Source of the DNA: Streptosporangium sp. NBC_01756
GTDB lineage: Bacteria > Actinomycetota > Actinomycetes > Streptosporangiales > Streptosporangiaceae
Assembly (NCBI RefSeq): GCF_035917975.1
Contig: NZ_CP109130.1
Coordinates: 7,936,001-8,000,000, forward strand
DNA: 64,000 nt
Direction: 5' to 3'
The notes under the pieces: model-generated
What the model was told of the DNA's origin: nothing
Database searches by the model: none
What the model saw: only the letters and a program-made list of their open reading frames with translations
In this document: positions 17,460 to 26,224 of the stretch, piece after piece
Layout: every line of letters starts with the position of its first letter
Position numbering within the stretch: position 1 is the first letter of the stretch
Translations under genes and position numbers: made by a program

Positions 17460-19228
17460 CCCCGTGACAGGGTGAGTGACGGATGGCCGAAGAACCGGTA
17501 GGCGGCCCCTGTCGCGGGGGCCTGGCAGCGCAGGGAGCGCAGCACCTCGGCGGGGGGCTCCCCGCTCAGGCAACGGCGGTAGAACTCGGGCGCCAAGCCG
17601 TCGTCGACCGGCCACAGCGGGGCGACGGCCCCGCTCGCGCCCGCGAGCAGGAACGCCTGGCAGTCTCCCGGATCCTCCAGGAAGACGAAGGACCCCTCGC
17701 CCATGCCCCGGCCCAGCTCCGCGGCCACCGAACTGCCGGCCGCGAAATGGATCATGTCCGGCGGATTGCCGAGCATGGCCAGTACGTCGCCGAACGCGGG
17801 GGCGACCTGGGTGGCCCCGTAGGCGGCGACCAGCGGGTGGGCCTCCGTCCCGCCGTGCACGACCGCCATGCTGTCGCCCCGCGCGCGCGTCGGCGGAGGC
17901 AGCTCCGGACGCCGCCCGCCGAGAGGCCAGCGGCCGGTCACCGTCTGGCAGTTCAGCAGGGCGGGGAGGGTCCGGTCGAGCGGTTGTTCCAACGTCGCCA
18001 GCTCCCAGGGGATGTGCGGCTCTTGGGAGAGGATCAGCACGCTCGGGTGGCGCGGAGCCACCCGCCCGGCCACCGCGTTCAGCAGCTCCCAGAAACCCCG
18101 GGGAATCGCCGAGGCGATCTGCCGGCCCAAGTCCTCGACATCCTGCGCCTGCTCCGTGACGTGCCGCCCGAACTCGGAGGTCCGCATCCCCAGGTCGCAG
18201 ACCTCGGCCTGGTCGGGTGTGATGAAGTGCGGTGACTGATAGGTCCACCACAGCCGTCCCGGCAGGTCGCCGTGGACGATGACCGCCGTGACGTCCGCCG
18301 GTTCCCCGGTGTCGACCCGTACCCGGGTCCCCGCGACCGGTTGCGCGACGGTCTCCTGGCCGATCAGACCGGGGGAGCCGAGCACCGCGAGCGCGCGCAC
18401 ACCGAACCCGGTCACCTGGCCGCGGACGGCGTGGACGGCCTGGATCTGCCGGGCGGTCACCTGCTGCTCCTGGGGGAGGGCGACCAGCCGGACCGTCGCC
18501 TTCGGGTACGGCGAGGCCTCGTCGACGCGGAGCCGTACCCGCCATCCGCCGGGAGCCTCGAACCCCTCGGCGATGAGCTGGATGTCCAGATCGACCGGCT
18601 CGTGGCCGAAAGAAGCAGGCCGGCCGCCGGAGCCGGCGGTCGCGCCGCTCTCGGGGGAGGGGGCGGGCCCGGGGAGGAGACCCACCTCGACCTCGGCGCT
18701 CCAGCCCGTGACCACCTCGCCGGGGACCTCGATCAGCGGGAACGCCTCCCACTCCGGCCCGCCCGGAGCCGGCTGCCCGCGCTTTCTCCGGAGGGCGCCG
18801 GTCAGCCGGTTGAGCAGCGAGGGGCCGCGATCCGGTCCGGCGGGTGATGCTCCGTGCGGGGGTGGGGTGCCCGGTCCGGGGGGTGGTGCTCCGTGTGGGG
18901 GTGGAGTGCCCGGTCCGGCGGGTGATGCTCCGTGCGGAGGTTGAAATCCCTGCTCCGGACGGGGCAGGTCGTGGGGAGCGGGGCCCGGCTGTCCCTCGGC
19001 CGCGGCCTGACCGTCCAGGTGGCGCAGTTGGGTGAACCGTTCCCAGGCGGGACCGTACTGGGCGATGAGCATCACGACGGCGTCGGCCAGTGGTCCCGGC
19101 TCCTGCCGGCCTCCCTCGGCCAGCAGCGGGTCGAGGCGCTCCCGTAGCTCCCCCGAAGCTTCGCCCAGTAAATGGTCAAGCTCGTCACGGACGGTACGGG
19201 CCGCCCTCATCACTGCCACCGGGTCCAT
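17444..19228 (-). CDS. CHAT-domain-like protein with lost catalytic Cys
   Basis: The 594-residue protein starts with a small helical domain (MDPVAVMRAARTVRDELDHL, about residues 1-75). A Pro/Gly-rich linker with PPHGASPAGPG repeats (about 95-135), a middle beta-rich region and a C-terminal caspase-like CHAT fold follow. CHAT landmarks are PHIPWELATLE, MIHFAAGS (normally HFACHG, His kept), FLLAGASGAVAPLWPVDD and YRFFGHPSLTL. The usual NACxS cysteine strand reads FVFLEDPGD, so proteolysis seems unlikely. ATG 19228 follows a GGGGG stretch. The role may be a scaffold in a conflict or signalling system; I cannot name a partner. Confidence 0.65.
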   Translation of the reverse strand: MDPVAVMRAARTVRDELDHLLGEASGELRERLDPLLAEGGRQEPGPLADAVVMLIAQYGPAWERFTQLRHLDGQAAAEGQPGPAPHDLPRPEQGFQPPHGASPAGPGTPPPHGAPPPGPGTPPPHGASPAGPDRGPSLLNRLTGALRRKRGQPAPGGPEWEAFPLIEVPGEVVTGWSAEVEVGLLPGPAPSPESGATAGSGGRPASFGHEPVDLDIQLIAEGFEAPGGWRVRLRVDEASPYPKATVRLVALPQEQQVTARQIQAVHAVRGQVTGFGVRALAVLGSPGLIGQETVAQPVAGTRVRVDTGEPADVTAVIVHGDLPGRLWWTYQSPHFITPDQAEVCDLGMRTSEFGRHVTEQAQDVEDLGRQIASAIPRGFWELLNAVAGRVAPRHPSVLILSQEPHIPWELATLEQPLDRTLPALLNCQTVTGRWPLGGRRPELPPPTRARGDSMAVVHGGTEAHPLVAAYGATQVAPAFGDVLAMLGNPPDMIHFAAGSSVAAELGRGMGEGSFVFLEDPGDCQAFLLAGASGAVAPLWPVDDGLAPEFYRRCLSGEPPAEVLRSLRCQAPATGAAYRFFGHPSLTLSRGHSAA

Positions 19229-19357
19229 TTCGCCCCCCTCGTTCCGGTCTGGACCGATCCTCCCATCTACTGAGAGGACCGGGTTCAGGTACCCGGTGAC
19301 AATCGGTGCCACATAGGGTGATAGGCGTGAGTTCCGAGGTGATGGAAAGGGTGAGCC

Positions 19358-20314
19358 GTGCTGCCTGAGGTGGAGGCATGGCTGCGTGGGCGCACTTCAT
19401 CATCGGACGACTGGCCGTTGCCGTGGTTGCTGGAGGCCAAGGGGGACACGACGGTCAGCGTGGTGCTGCCCGCCCGCGACGAGGGGGAGACGGTCGGGGA
19501 GATCGTCGCCGCAATCCGGCATGATCTGATGGAGGCGGTGCCACTCGTCGACGAGCTGGTGGTCATCGACTCCCGCTCCACCGACGACACCGCGGCACGC
19601 GCCACCCGGGCGGGGGCCAGGGTGATCGCCCAGGACGAGATCCTGGGCGACCTGAAGCCGATGGACGGCAAGGGGGAGGCACTCTGGAAGTCCCTCGCCG
19701 TAACCTCCGGCGACCTGCTGGTCTTCGTCGACGCAGACCTGCGCGAGTTCCGCACGTCGTTCGTGACCGGGCTGCTCGGCCCGCTGTTCGGCGATCCCGG
19801 CGTGGTCTACGTCAAGGGCTGCTACGACCGGCCACTGCAGAACGTGCAGAACGGCGGCGGCCGGGTCACCGAACTCGTCGCACGGCCCCTGCTCAACCTG
19901 CACTGGCCGCCGCTGGCGGGATTCGTGCAGCCTCTCGCGGGAGAGTACGCCGGACGCCGGTCCGTGCTCGAACAGGTCCCGTTCGTCACCGGCTACGGCG
20001 TGGAGCTGGGCCTGCTGATCGACCTGCTCGAACTCGCGGGTCTCGACGCCCTCGCCCAGGTCGACCTGGGCGAGCGCATCCACTCCCACCAGTCGACCGA
20101 GGCACTGGGCGGCATGGCCGCCCAGATCCTGCAGACCGCCTGGTCCCGTCTCGAACGCCAGAACAAGATGATCTCCCTGCACACCCCGTCGCGACGGCTG
20201 GCCCAGTTCCGCCGTGGTCCGAGCGGTCACCATCCGACCGTCCGCGACGTGGCCGTCGCCGAGCGACCCCCGATGATCACCGTCCCCGGATACCGCTCCC
20301 ACGCCACGGACTGA
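19358..20314 (+). CDS. gpgS: Glucosyl-3-phosphoglycerate synthase
   Basis: This GT81-family glycosyltransferase joins glucose from a sugar nucleotide to 3-phosphoglycerate, the first step to glucosylglycerate and related polysaccharides. The 318-residue protein shows VSVVLPARDEGETVGEI, the DSRSTDDTAARA segment, the metal-binding VFVDADLREF, and GEYAGRRSVLEQVPFVTGYGVE-type acceptor-site sequence. GTG 19358 is preceded by GGAAAGGG. It ends 23 bp from the convergent RING gene. Confidence 0.93.
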   Translation: MLPEVEAWLRGRTSSSDDWPLPWLLEAKGDTTVSVVLPARDEGETVGEIVAAIRHDLMEAVPLVDELVVIDSRSTDDTAARATRAGARVIAQDEILGDLKPMDGKGEALWKSLAVTSGDLLVFVDADLREFRTSFVTGLLGPLFGDPGVVYVKGCYDRPLQNVQNGGGRVTELVARPLLNLHWPPLAGFVQPLAGEYAGRRSVLEQVPFVTGYGVELGLLIDLLELAGLDALAQVDLGERIHSHQSTEALGGMAAQILQTAWSRLERQNKMISLHTPSRRLAQFRRGPSGHHPTVRDVAVAERPPMITVPGYRSHATD

Positions 20315-20337
20315 CCTTCCGGGCCACGGGAGGGGCG

Positions 20338-23079
20338 TCAGCTCACCGTGCCGTCCGTGAGCTTGCCGTCGGTGACAGCGCCGTCCGTGACCGCGCTGTC
20401 CGTGACTGCGCTGTCCGTGACCGCGCTGTCCGTGACCGCGCTGTCCGCCACTGCGCCGTCGGTGATTGCGCCGTCCGTGACCGCGCCGTCCGCCACTGCG
20501 CCGGACGGGGGCACCGGAGAGAGCTGTCCCACCAGATCGGTGGCACCGAGCATCCGGACCCGGGCCGGATCCAGGTCGCGGGGGTGCAACGCGTACACCT
20601 GCGCTCCGCAGGAGGGGTCGAGGTCGCCTTCTACGACCGCGGCGAACCCCACATCCCCGGGCGACTCCCGGCTGTCGTCGGGTGCGGCGAGAGTCGTGAG
20701 ACGGCCGGCGAAATCTCCCGTCGTCTCGGCCCGGCGGCGCAGGTAGCGGCTGGTCGTGCCGTCGCGGTGCCGTACGAGCACCGTGGACGCACGGGCGGCG
20801 GCGTGCCAGCAGGAGATCTCCCACAGGGTGACGCGGTCGCCGAGACCGAACACGTCCTCCAGAGCGGCGCCCAGCCGGGCGAGCTGCTCGTCATTGCCGT
20901 CCGCCTGGTGGAAGACCCGGATGGCGGACAGGTTGAGGTCGGCCCAGCGCATCGTGCGTGACCACAGGTCCACCACGAGCGGCAGGAGGATCTTGGCAGG
21001 CCCGGTCAGATCGAACCGCTGTCGTACGGCGAGCGGGTCGAACAGCCCGTCGGGCGCGTCCATGAACCCGGCGAAGCCGCGGACGAGCCGGTCGAAAGGC
21101 ACATCGTTGAAACTGAAGACGACCGGGACCGCGTAGCGGCCACCGAGGGCGCGCAACGCGTCGACGTCCAGGTCGACGAACTCCGACGCGCCCAGCGGCT
21201 CGGGTGCCGAGGTCAGATCACCCGAATGGACGGCGGCACCGCCACCCAGCCGCAGGTTGGTGTAGTCGCACAGGCCGGTGAACCGCCACCGCTCGTCGAA
21301 GAGCGCCACCGACAGGTCCAGGTCGACCCGCTCCTCCGCGGGCTCAGCCCAGTGCAGGAACAGCCGGAGCCGTCCCCCGCCGGGAACCGGCTGGACGCTG
21401 CCGCGCGGCAGCCGCACCAGGGCCGAGGAGGCCGACCTCTCCGCGACCGGCGCCAGGAGGTCGGCCAGTCCCTCGTCGAGCACCGCCGTCTCCACCACGG
21501 GCAGCGCCGCGGCCCGGCGGAGCATCTCGGCGGTGATCGCGGACGACACCGCGGCGATCGCGTCCGCCGGGATCGGCGGGCGGGTGTCGGGCTCGGTCCA
21601 GATCTGGGTCGAGCCGCCGCGGGGCAGGAACATGCGGGTGCCGCCGGGGGGCGTGCGGAGCTGGCCGAGCGCGGCGATCAGCACGCCGGGGGAGACCTTC
21701 GGCGCGGCACCGGCCACGGCCTCGGCGAGCCGGTCCGCGGGGGCGTCGCGGGCCAGCCGGACGACACGCCTGAGCAGCTCACCGGGGCGCCGGGCGAGCA
21801 GCTCCAGCGCCCGCGCGTGGTCGCCGTCACGCAGAGCGGTCTCCACCGACGCGGCGAAGGTGACGGGGCGCAGCCGTACGCCGTCGAACCGCAGCAGGCC
21901 GGGATGTCCGGCCGCACGGTCCAGCAGTTCCCGGGCGAAGGGTGTGCCGGTGTCCAGCCGGGTGCCGCGCAGCGCGGCGAAGGCCAGCGCCGCATCCGGG
22001 TGACGCCGGTGCTGCTCGAACGGATGCAGCACCTCGGCCATGTGCTTCCACGCCTCGGGATGGCGGTGCAGGTCCTCTATCAGGTGCGGCGCGGTCATCC
22101 GGTCGAGCCGGGCCAGCAGTGCCCGCCGTACCGGCCGCGGCAGGGACGAGCGGCGCGCCGGACGCCCGCGCAGGCCCGCATCTCCGTCCATCAGCGCGTA
22201 CAGCAGGCGCAGCACGTCGACGGCGCTGTCGGCGTGCCGGTCCAGCAGACCCTCCGGCACGCCGTGGCGGAAGGCCGCGGCCAGGACGGTCGCCCGGGTC
22301 TCGCGGACCGGTATGCGGCCGGGCAGCCAGCCGGCCGATCGGGGCCAGAAGCCCTCGACCAGGGCGGCGACCGCCGTGCGGTCCTCCCGGCGCAGCGGCG
22401 TCTGCCGGGTCAGCAGTGTCTGCAGCAGGTCGCGGGCGCTCTCGGCAGGGTCGTCGCAGAGCCGGAGCAGGGTGGTGCGCTCCGGCCGCCGCTTTCTGTC
22501 GGCCTCGGCCACGGGGGAGTCGGACGGGCGCAGGAACGGGTCGTCCGGATCGATGCGGCGGTGGCAGATCGGGCAGGCGCTGAAGTCCGCGCCGTCCCAG
22601 CAGGCGCCGCAGACCAGGTGTGCGCAGGGCGCGACCGGGTGGACGGTGCCGGTCTCCCCGCACAGCACGCACGGCTGCTCCGGCTGCTGCAGCAGCAACG
22701 TGAACACTCGACGCACGTAGAACTCGAAGGTGTCGGCGGGGATGCTCGCCGGGAAGTTCCGGAACAGCGGAACGTGGTCCACGTAGCCGCCGAGTTCGGC
22801 CAGGACCGACCGGAGCAGGTGGCGGCCGGCGTTGGTCAGCTCGGCGCCGGTCAGCTCCCCCAGACGGCGGCGGAGTGGGGCGGACAGCAGGTAGCCGAGC
22901 CGCAGGAGATCGGCCTCCAGAGCCATCAGACCGCCGGAGACCCCCGGCGCGGTGGTGACCGTCCGCCTCTTCTCGTCGCGCGGCTCGGGGCCGGTCGGCT
23001 CCGGTGCCGGTGACGCGGCCAGCAGCGCGGGGGCGACGAGGCGGCGGTGCCGAAGCAGCATCTCGGCCAGCCCGTCCAT
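20338..23079 (-). CDS. RING-finger and TerD-like protein (MXAN_6230/SCO0854 type)
   Basis: This 913-residue cytoplasmic protein has a RING-type zinc finger near residues 135-170 (CVLCGETG ... CAHLVCGACW ... CPICHRRI), rare in bacteria. A long helical region and a TerD-like beta domain (VDLDLSVALFD, CDYTNLRL, HSGDLTSAPEPLG) follow. It resembles the uncharacterised MXAN_6230/SCO0854 family. The C-terminus ends in about eleven copies of a five-residue AVTDS-like repeat encoded by a 15-bp minisatellite. ATG 23079 follows GAGAGGGG. Ubiquitin-like partners are not seen, so ligase activity is not implied; the TerD part suggests metal or stress response. Confidence 0.8.
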   Translation of the reverse strand: MDGLAEMLLRHRRLVAPALLAASPAPEPTGPEPRDEKRRTVTTAPGVSGGLMALEADLLRLGYLLSAPLRRRLGELTGAELTNAGRHLLRSVLAELGGYVDHVPLFRNFPASIPADTFEFYVRRVFTLLLQQPEQPCVLCGETGTVHPVAPCAHLVCGACWDGADFSACPICHRRIDPDDPFLRPSDSPVAEADRKRRPERTTLLRLCDDPAESARDLLQTLLTRQTPLRREDRTAVAALVEGFWPRSAGWLPGRIPVRETRATVLAAAFRHGVPEGLLDRHADSAVDVLRLLYALMDGDAGLRGRPARRSSLPRPVRRALLARLDRMTAPHLIEDLHRHPEAWKHMAEVLHPFEQHRRHPDAALAFAALRGTRLDTGTPFARELLDRAAGHPGLLRFDGVRLRPVTFAASVETALRDGDHARALELLARRPGELLRRVVRLARDAPADRLAEAVAGAAPKVSPGVLIAALGQLRTPPGGTRMFLPRGGSTQIWTEPDTRPPIPADAIAAVSSAITAEMLRRAAALPVVETAVLDEGLADLLAPVAERSASSALVRLPRGSVQPVPGGGRLRLFLHWAEPAEERVDLDLSVALFDERWRFTGLCDYTNLRLGGGAAVHSGDLTSAPEPLGASEFVDLDVDALRALGGRYAVPVVFSFNDVPFDRLVRGFAGFMDAPDGLFDPLAVRQRFDLTGPAKILLPLVVDLWSRTMRWADLNLSAIRVFHQADGNDEQLARLGAALEDVFGLGDRVTLWEISCWHAAARASTVLVRHRDGTTSRYLRRRAETTGDFAGRLTTLAAPDDSRESPGDVGFAAVVEGDLDPSCGAQVYALHPRDLDPARVRMLGATDLVGQLSPVPPSGAVADGAVTDGAITDGAVADSAVTDSAVTDSAVTDSAVTDGAVTDGKLTDGTVS
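20345..20510. repeat. 15-bp coding minisatellite
   Basis: About eleven tandem copies of a 15-bp unit close to CGTGACCGCGCTGTC lie in the last codons of the RING/TerD gene and keep frame (AVTDS, AVTDG, AVADS). Copy sequences differ by single bases, so slippage or unequal crossing-over over time is likely. Confidence 0.85.
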
Positions 23080-23225
23080 CGTGATCCCCTCTCGCACCGG
23101 GAAGCAGGAAGGGGCGGAGAGCGGACGCGCTAGGTCTTTTGAATAAGAGTGAGAAGGAAGCACGTCCAGGAGCCGCCCCTTGGTCAGCGACTGTAGTGCG
23201 GGATCGGATGGTTTGTCGTATTGAT

Positions 23226-23262
23226 TGCCCGGTGCCCGGTGCCCGGTGCCCGGTGCCTGGAG
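23226..23262. repeat. Short GCCCGGT tandem repeat
   Basis: Five or so copies of a 7-bp unit (GCCCGGT, last copies degenerate) lie between the divergent RING and PIG-L genes. The surrounding 280-bp gap otherwise shows no gene; it should carry both promoters. Confidence 0.7.
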
Positions 23263-23361
23263 CCCGAAGCCCGGCGGCGGTGTCCACCGATCCGACTGTC
23301 GGCCGGTCGCCGTAGAGTATGCGGGGCCATATGACCGCCCGTCACAGAGAGGTCGATATCC

Positions 23362-24192
23362 ATGGATGACGGACTGACATTGATGGCCGTCCACGCCCAC
23401 CCCGACGACGAGGTGATCGGGACGGGCGGCATCTTCGCCAGATTCGCGGACGAGGGCATCCGCACCGTGCTGGTCACCTGCACGAACGGCGAGCAGGGCG
23501 ACGGCCCCGGCGGGGTGAAGCCGGGGGACGAAGGCCATGACGAGGCGGCGGTGAGCGCACGACGGCTGGACGAGCTGCGCGACTCCGTGACCCATCTGGG
23601 AATCGACCACCTGGAGCTGCTCGGCTACCGGGACTCCGGCATGGTCGGCTGGGCCACCAACGAGACGCCGGACGCCTTCACCAACATCCCCGTCGAGCAG
23701 GCCGCCGCGCGGCTGGCCGCGCTGATGGAGCGCTACCGCCCGCAGGTCGTCGTCACCTACGACGAGAACGGCGGTTACGGACACCCCGACCACATCCAGG
23801 CCCACCGGATCACCATGGCCGCGGTCGAGATGAGCGGGATCCCCGCCAAGCTCTACTACACCGCCGTGCCGCGCGGACGGATGACCGAGATGTTCGACTA
23901 TCTCCGCTCGACCGGTGCCGCCCCCGAGGACCTGGAGCTTCCCCCGGACTTCGGCACCCCGGACGAGCAGATCACCACCTGGGTCGACGTGGCACCCTAC
24001 ACGGAGCGCAAACGCAAGGCGCTGGAGGCGCACGCGAGCCAGGGCGAGAACATCTTCCTGCTGCGCATGCCCGCCGAGGCGCAGCACCGGGTCTTCTCCC
24101 AGGAGGCGTTCGTCCGCCACCTCAACCGCGTCCCCGCCCCCGACCGCGAGAGTCACCTCTTCGACGGGCTGCGGCCGGACCCCGCGCGGTGA
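23362..24192 (+). CDS. PIG-L/MshB-Mca-family zinc deacetylase
   Basis: The 276-residue protein belongs to the LmbE/PIG-L zinc hydrolase family. Zinc and catalytic residues are in AVHAHPDDE near the start, and in TYDENGGYGHPDHIQAH near residue 135. The latter closely matches mycothiol S-conjugate amidase (Mca) and MshB. Actinomycetes use such enzymes to make mycothiol or detoxify its conjugates; the exact substrate cannot be set by sequence alone. ATG 23362 follows AGAGAGG. The stop overlaps trpF by 4 nt (GTGA). Confidence 0.88.
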   Translation: MDDGLTLMAVHAHPDDEVIGTGGIFARFADEGIRTVLVTCTNGEQGDGPGGVKPGDEGHDEAAVSARRLDELRDSVTHLGIDHLELLGYRDSGMVGWATNETPDAFTNIPVEQAAARLAALMERYRPQVVVTYDENGGYGHPDHIQAHRITMAAVEMSGIPAKLYYTAVPRGRMTEMFDYLRSTGAAPEDLELPPDFGTPDEQITTWVDVAPYTERKRKALEAHASQGENIFLLRMPAEAQHRVFSQEAFVRHLNRVPAPDRESHLFDGLRPDPAR

Positions 24193-24827
24193 AGGGGACG
24201 GACTCTCCCGCGTCCGGTGCCGGCGCGCGGCGTGTGTATGTGAAGATCTGCGGGCTGCGCGAGCCCGAACACGTGAGAGCCGCCGTCGAGGCGGGCGCCG
24301 ACGCGATCGGTTTCGTGCTCACCCGGAGCCCCCGGCGGGTCACCCCCGCACGGGCGCGTGAGCTGGCCTCCGCCGTGCCACCACACGTGCTGACCGTGGC
24401 GGTGTTCGCCGGTGAGGCTCCGGACGAGGTCCGGGCGGCCACGCTGGAGGCGGGGGTGCGCGCCGTCCAGTTGCACGGTGACCATCCGCATGACGACTTC
24501 ACCGCGCTGAAGGATCTCGGCGTCACGCTGATCCGGGCCGGGGCCGCCGGTGCCGACCTGCGCTGCGGCGCCTTCGACGAGGACCTGCTCATCGTCGACG
24601 CGCCCCGGCCCGGCTCGGGCGAGCCGTGGGACTGGGCGGCGGTGCGCGGGCGCCCAGAGGGCCGCTGGATGCTGGCGGGTGGCCTGGACCCGTCAAACGT
24701 GGCCGAGGCCGTCGCCGCCGCGCGGCCCTGGGGAGTGGACGTGTCGAGCGGCGTGGAGGTCGCGTCCGGGGTCAAGGACACCGCGCTCATCAAGAGCTTC
24801 GTCGTCGCCGCCCACGCCGCCGGTTGA
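24189..24827 (+). CDS. trpF: Phosphoribosylanthranilate isomerase
   Basis: This tryptophan-pathway enzyme isomerises N-(5-phosphoribosyl)anthranilate. The 212-residue TIM barrel carries the catalytic Cys in VKICGLREPEHV, the AVQLHGDHP strand, the catalytic Asp in LLIVDAPRPG and the phosphate-binding AGGLDPSNV and VDVSSGVE. A GTG start overlaps the deacetylase stop. A stand-alone TrpF is notable because many actinomycetes use the bifunctional PriA instead; it may be a specialised or acquired copy, and no other trp gene lies here. Confidence 0.92.
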   Translation: MKGTDSPASGAGARRVYVKICGLREPEHVRAAVEAGADAIGFVLTRSPRRVTPARARELASAVPPHVLTVAVFAGEAPDEVRAATLEAGVRAVQLHGDHPHDDFTALKDLGVTLIRAGAAGADLRCGAFDEDLLIVDAPRPGSGEPWDWAAVRGRPEGRWMLAGGLDPSNVAEAVAAARPWGVDVSSGVEVASGVKDTALIKSFVVAAHAAG

Positions 24828-24906
24828 CCTCGGTACCAGGTTACGGGGTTGAGATCAGCGGGATTCGCTTACGCCGTGGTCCGCGGACGCAAGGATGCCC
24901 TCTGGC

Positions 24907-25350
24907 TCAGGAGGGGTTGCCTGCGGCTCCTCGGACGAGGTCGTTGCCGCCGATGACGAAGCGCACCTTCACGTCCGTGGAGTGGGTCGTGCCTTCGATC
25001 GCGCCGGCGACTCCGCGTACCTCCAACGGCCCGGTGCCGCCGTTGACGACGATGTCGGCGCCGAACACCTTGATGAAGACGCCCGTGTCCTCCGGCACGT
25101 CGAGGACCAGGTCGATACGGCTCTTTTGGAGGAAGTAGCGCAGGGCGGACGACGAGGTGATGTGCAGGACGTCGCCCCGGACGGTGGCCTGGGCGCCCAA
25201 CGTCGCGACATCACCGAGCGCTGTGACGGTCACCGTGTCGGTGTCGATGGCGTTGATCTTGATGTTGCCGCCCACGATGCGGATCTCGACCCGCTTTATC
25301 CAGCCGGGCTGGGTCGAGCGGAACACTTCCACCGTGCTGTCAGACGCCAC
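24907..25350 (-). CDS. DUF4097-like beta-helix protein
   Basis: The 147-residue protein consists of short repeated beta-strands (VEIRIVGGNIKINAID, GDVLHITSSS, IDLVLDVPEDTGVFIKV, VNGGTGPLEVRG), the pattern of DUF4097/adhesin-like domains. Function in this family is unknown. GTG 25350 is chosen because GAGGAGACCACG precedes it closely; an upstream ATG at 25413 lacks such a site. It has no signal peptide or membrane segment. Confidence 0.7.
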   Translation of the reverse strand: MASDSTVEVFRSTQPGWIKRVEIRIVGGNIKINAIDTDTVTVTALGDVATLGAQATVRGDVLHITSSSALRYFLQKSRIDLVLDVPEDTGVFIKVFGADIVVNGGTGPLEVRGVAGAIEGTTHSTDVKVRFVIGGNDLVRGAAGNPS

Positions 25351-25690
25351 CGTGGTCTCCTCGTGAAGGGATGACTGGGGATGCGTGCTCCTGATGGTCC
25401 CATGATGATCCACGTCAGCACAGATGTCCCGGTCCGGACCCCGAACAGGCCCTAGAAGTACACCTTTTGGACCGGTTTGGGTCGGCCGGGCGGATCCGCC
25501 GCCACTGGTGCGTCATCGCCGACGGCCCCATCCCGCAGCGCGCCGGGCCTTGCACTGGGGCAGCGCGGTCCGCGTTCAACGTGGGGCTTTGTCCGCCTCA
25601 ACGCGCTGCGGTGAAGTTTCGCATGAGAATTCTGACCACATAAGTCCCATATGGTCTGATCTCGCTATTTTTTCAGCGTGATCTGGCGTG
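25351..25690. other. Gap before the IS200/IS605 element
   Basis: These 340 bp hold the promoter side of the DUF4097-like gene and a GC-rich then AT-richer stretch that borders the insertion sequence. Fragments of open frame occur but none has a recognisable family or ribosome site. Confidence 0.4.
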
Positions 25691-25782
25691 GAACCCCGGG
25701 CGTTTACGCCCGGGAGGAAACGACAGCGCGGGAGGGCCGCCAGGCCCGAACGGTGCCCTGACGGCTGGTCTGCGTGAGTAGC

Positions 25783-26162
25783 TCAGTCCGGCCGTTTCTG
25801 GTTCTCGATGTACTCCTTGATGATCGCCAGGGTGCGCCGCCGCAGGACGCGGCGAAGTAGCTGGGCGACCAGAAATGGCCGCCCCACAGATACCGGCAGA
25901 TGTGGGCCGGGAACTCCTTACGCAACAGCCGGGCCGAGACGCTCTTGAGGGAGTTGACCAAAGTCGAGAGCGCCACCTTGGGTGGATAGTGCACCAGCAG
26001 GTGGACGTGGTCGTGCTCGCCGTTGAACTCCACCAGTGTGGCGCCGAAACTGTCGCACACCTCGATCATGATGTCTTCGCAGCGGCGCAGGATCTCGTCG
26101 GTGAACACCTTGCGTCGGTACCTGGGCGTGAAGACCAAATGGGCATGCAGGCTGTAGACCAC
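25783..26162 (-). pseudogene. tnpA: IS200-type transposase TnpA, frameshifted near the C-terminus
   Basis: The HUH-type Y1 transposase has the HUH motif in EHDHVHLLVHYPP and starts with GTG in the usual VVYSLHAHLVFTPRYRRK sequence. After SYFAASCGGAP, a one-base loss near 25830 shifts the frame; the correct tail LAIIKEYIENQKRPD is still readable in the next frame and ends at 25783. The uncorrected frame would run to 25704. The catalytic Tyr lies in this C-terminal area, so this copy is probably inactive unless frameshifting is programmed. Confidence 0.8.
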
Positions 26163-26224
26163 GCTACGGCCCCGCCGAAATAACGGGATTGGGTTCCCAT
26201 CGTGGTGACATGGACTGAACGGTA

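Noticed and set aside
21226..23013. 595-codon plus-strand frame inside the RING gene
   Set aside because: Low-complexity Gly/Arg/Gln sequence typical of an antisense high-GC frame.
24828..24906. Possible tRNA-like segment after trpF
   Set aside because: No cloverleaf or T-arm consensus could be drawn.
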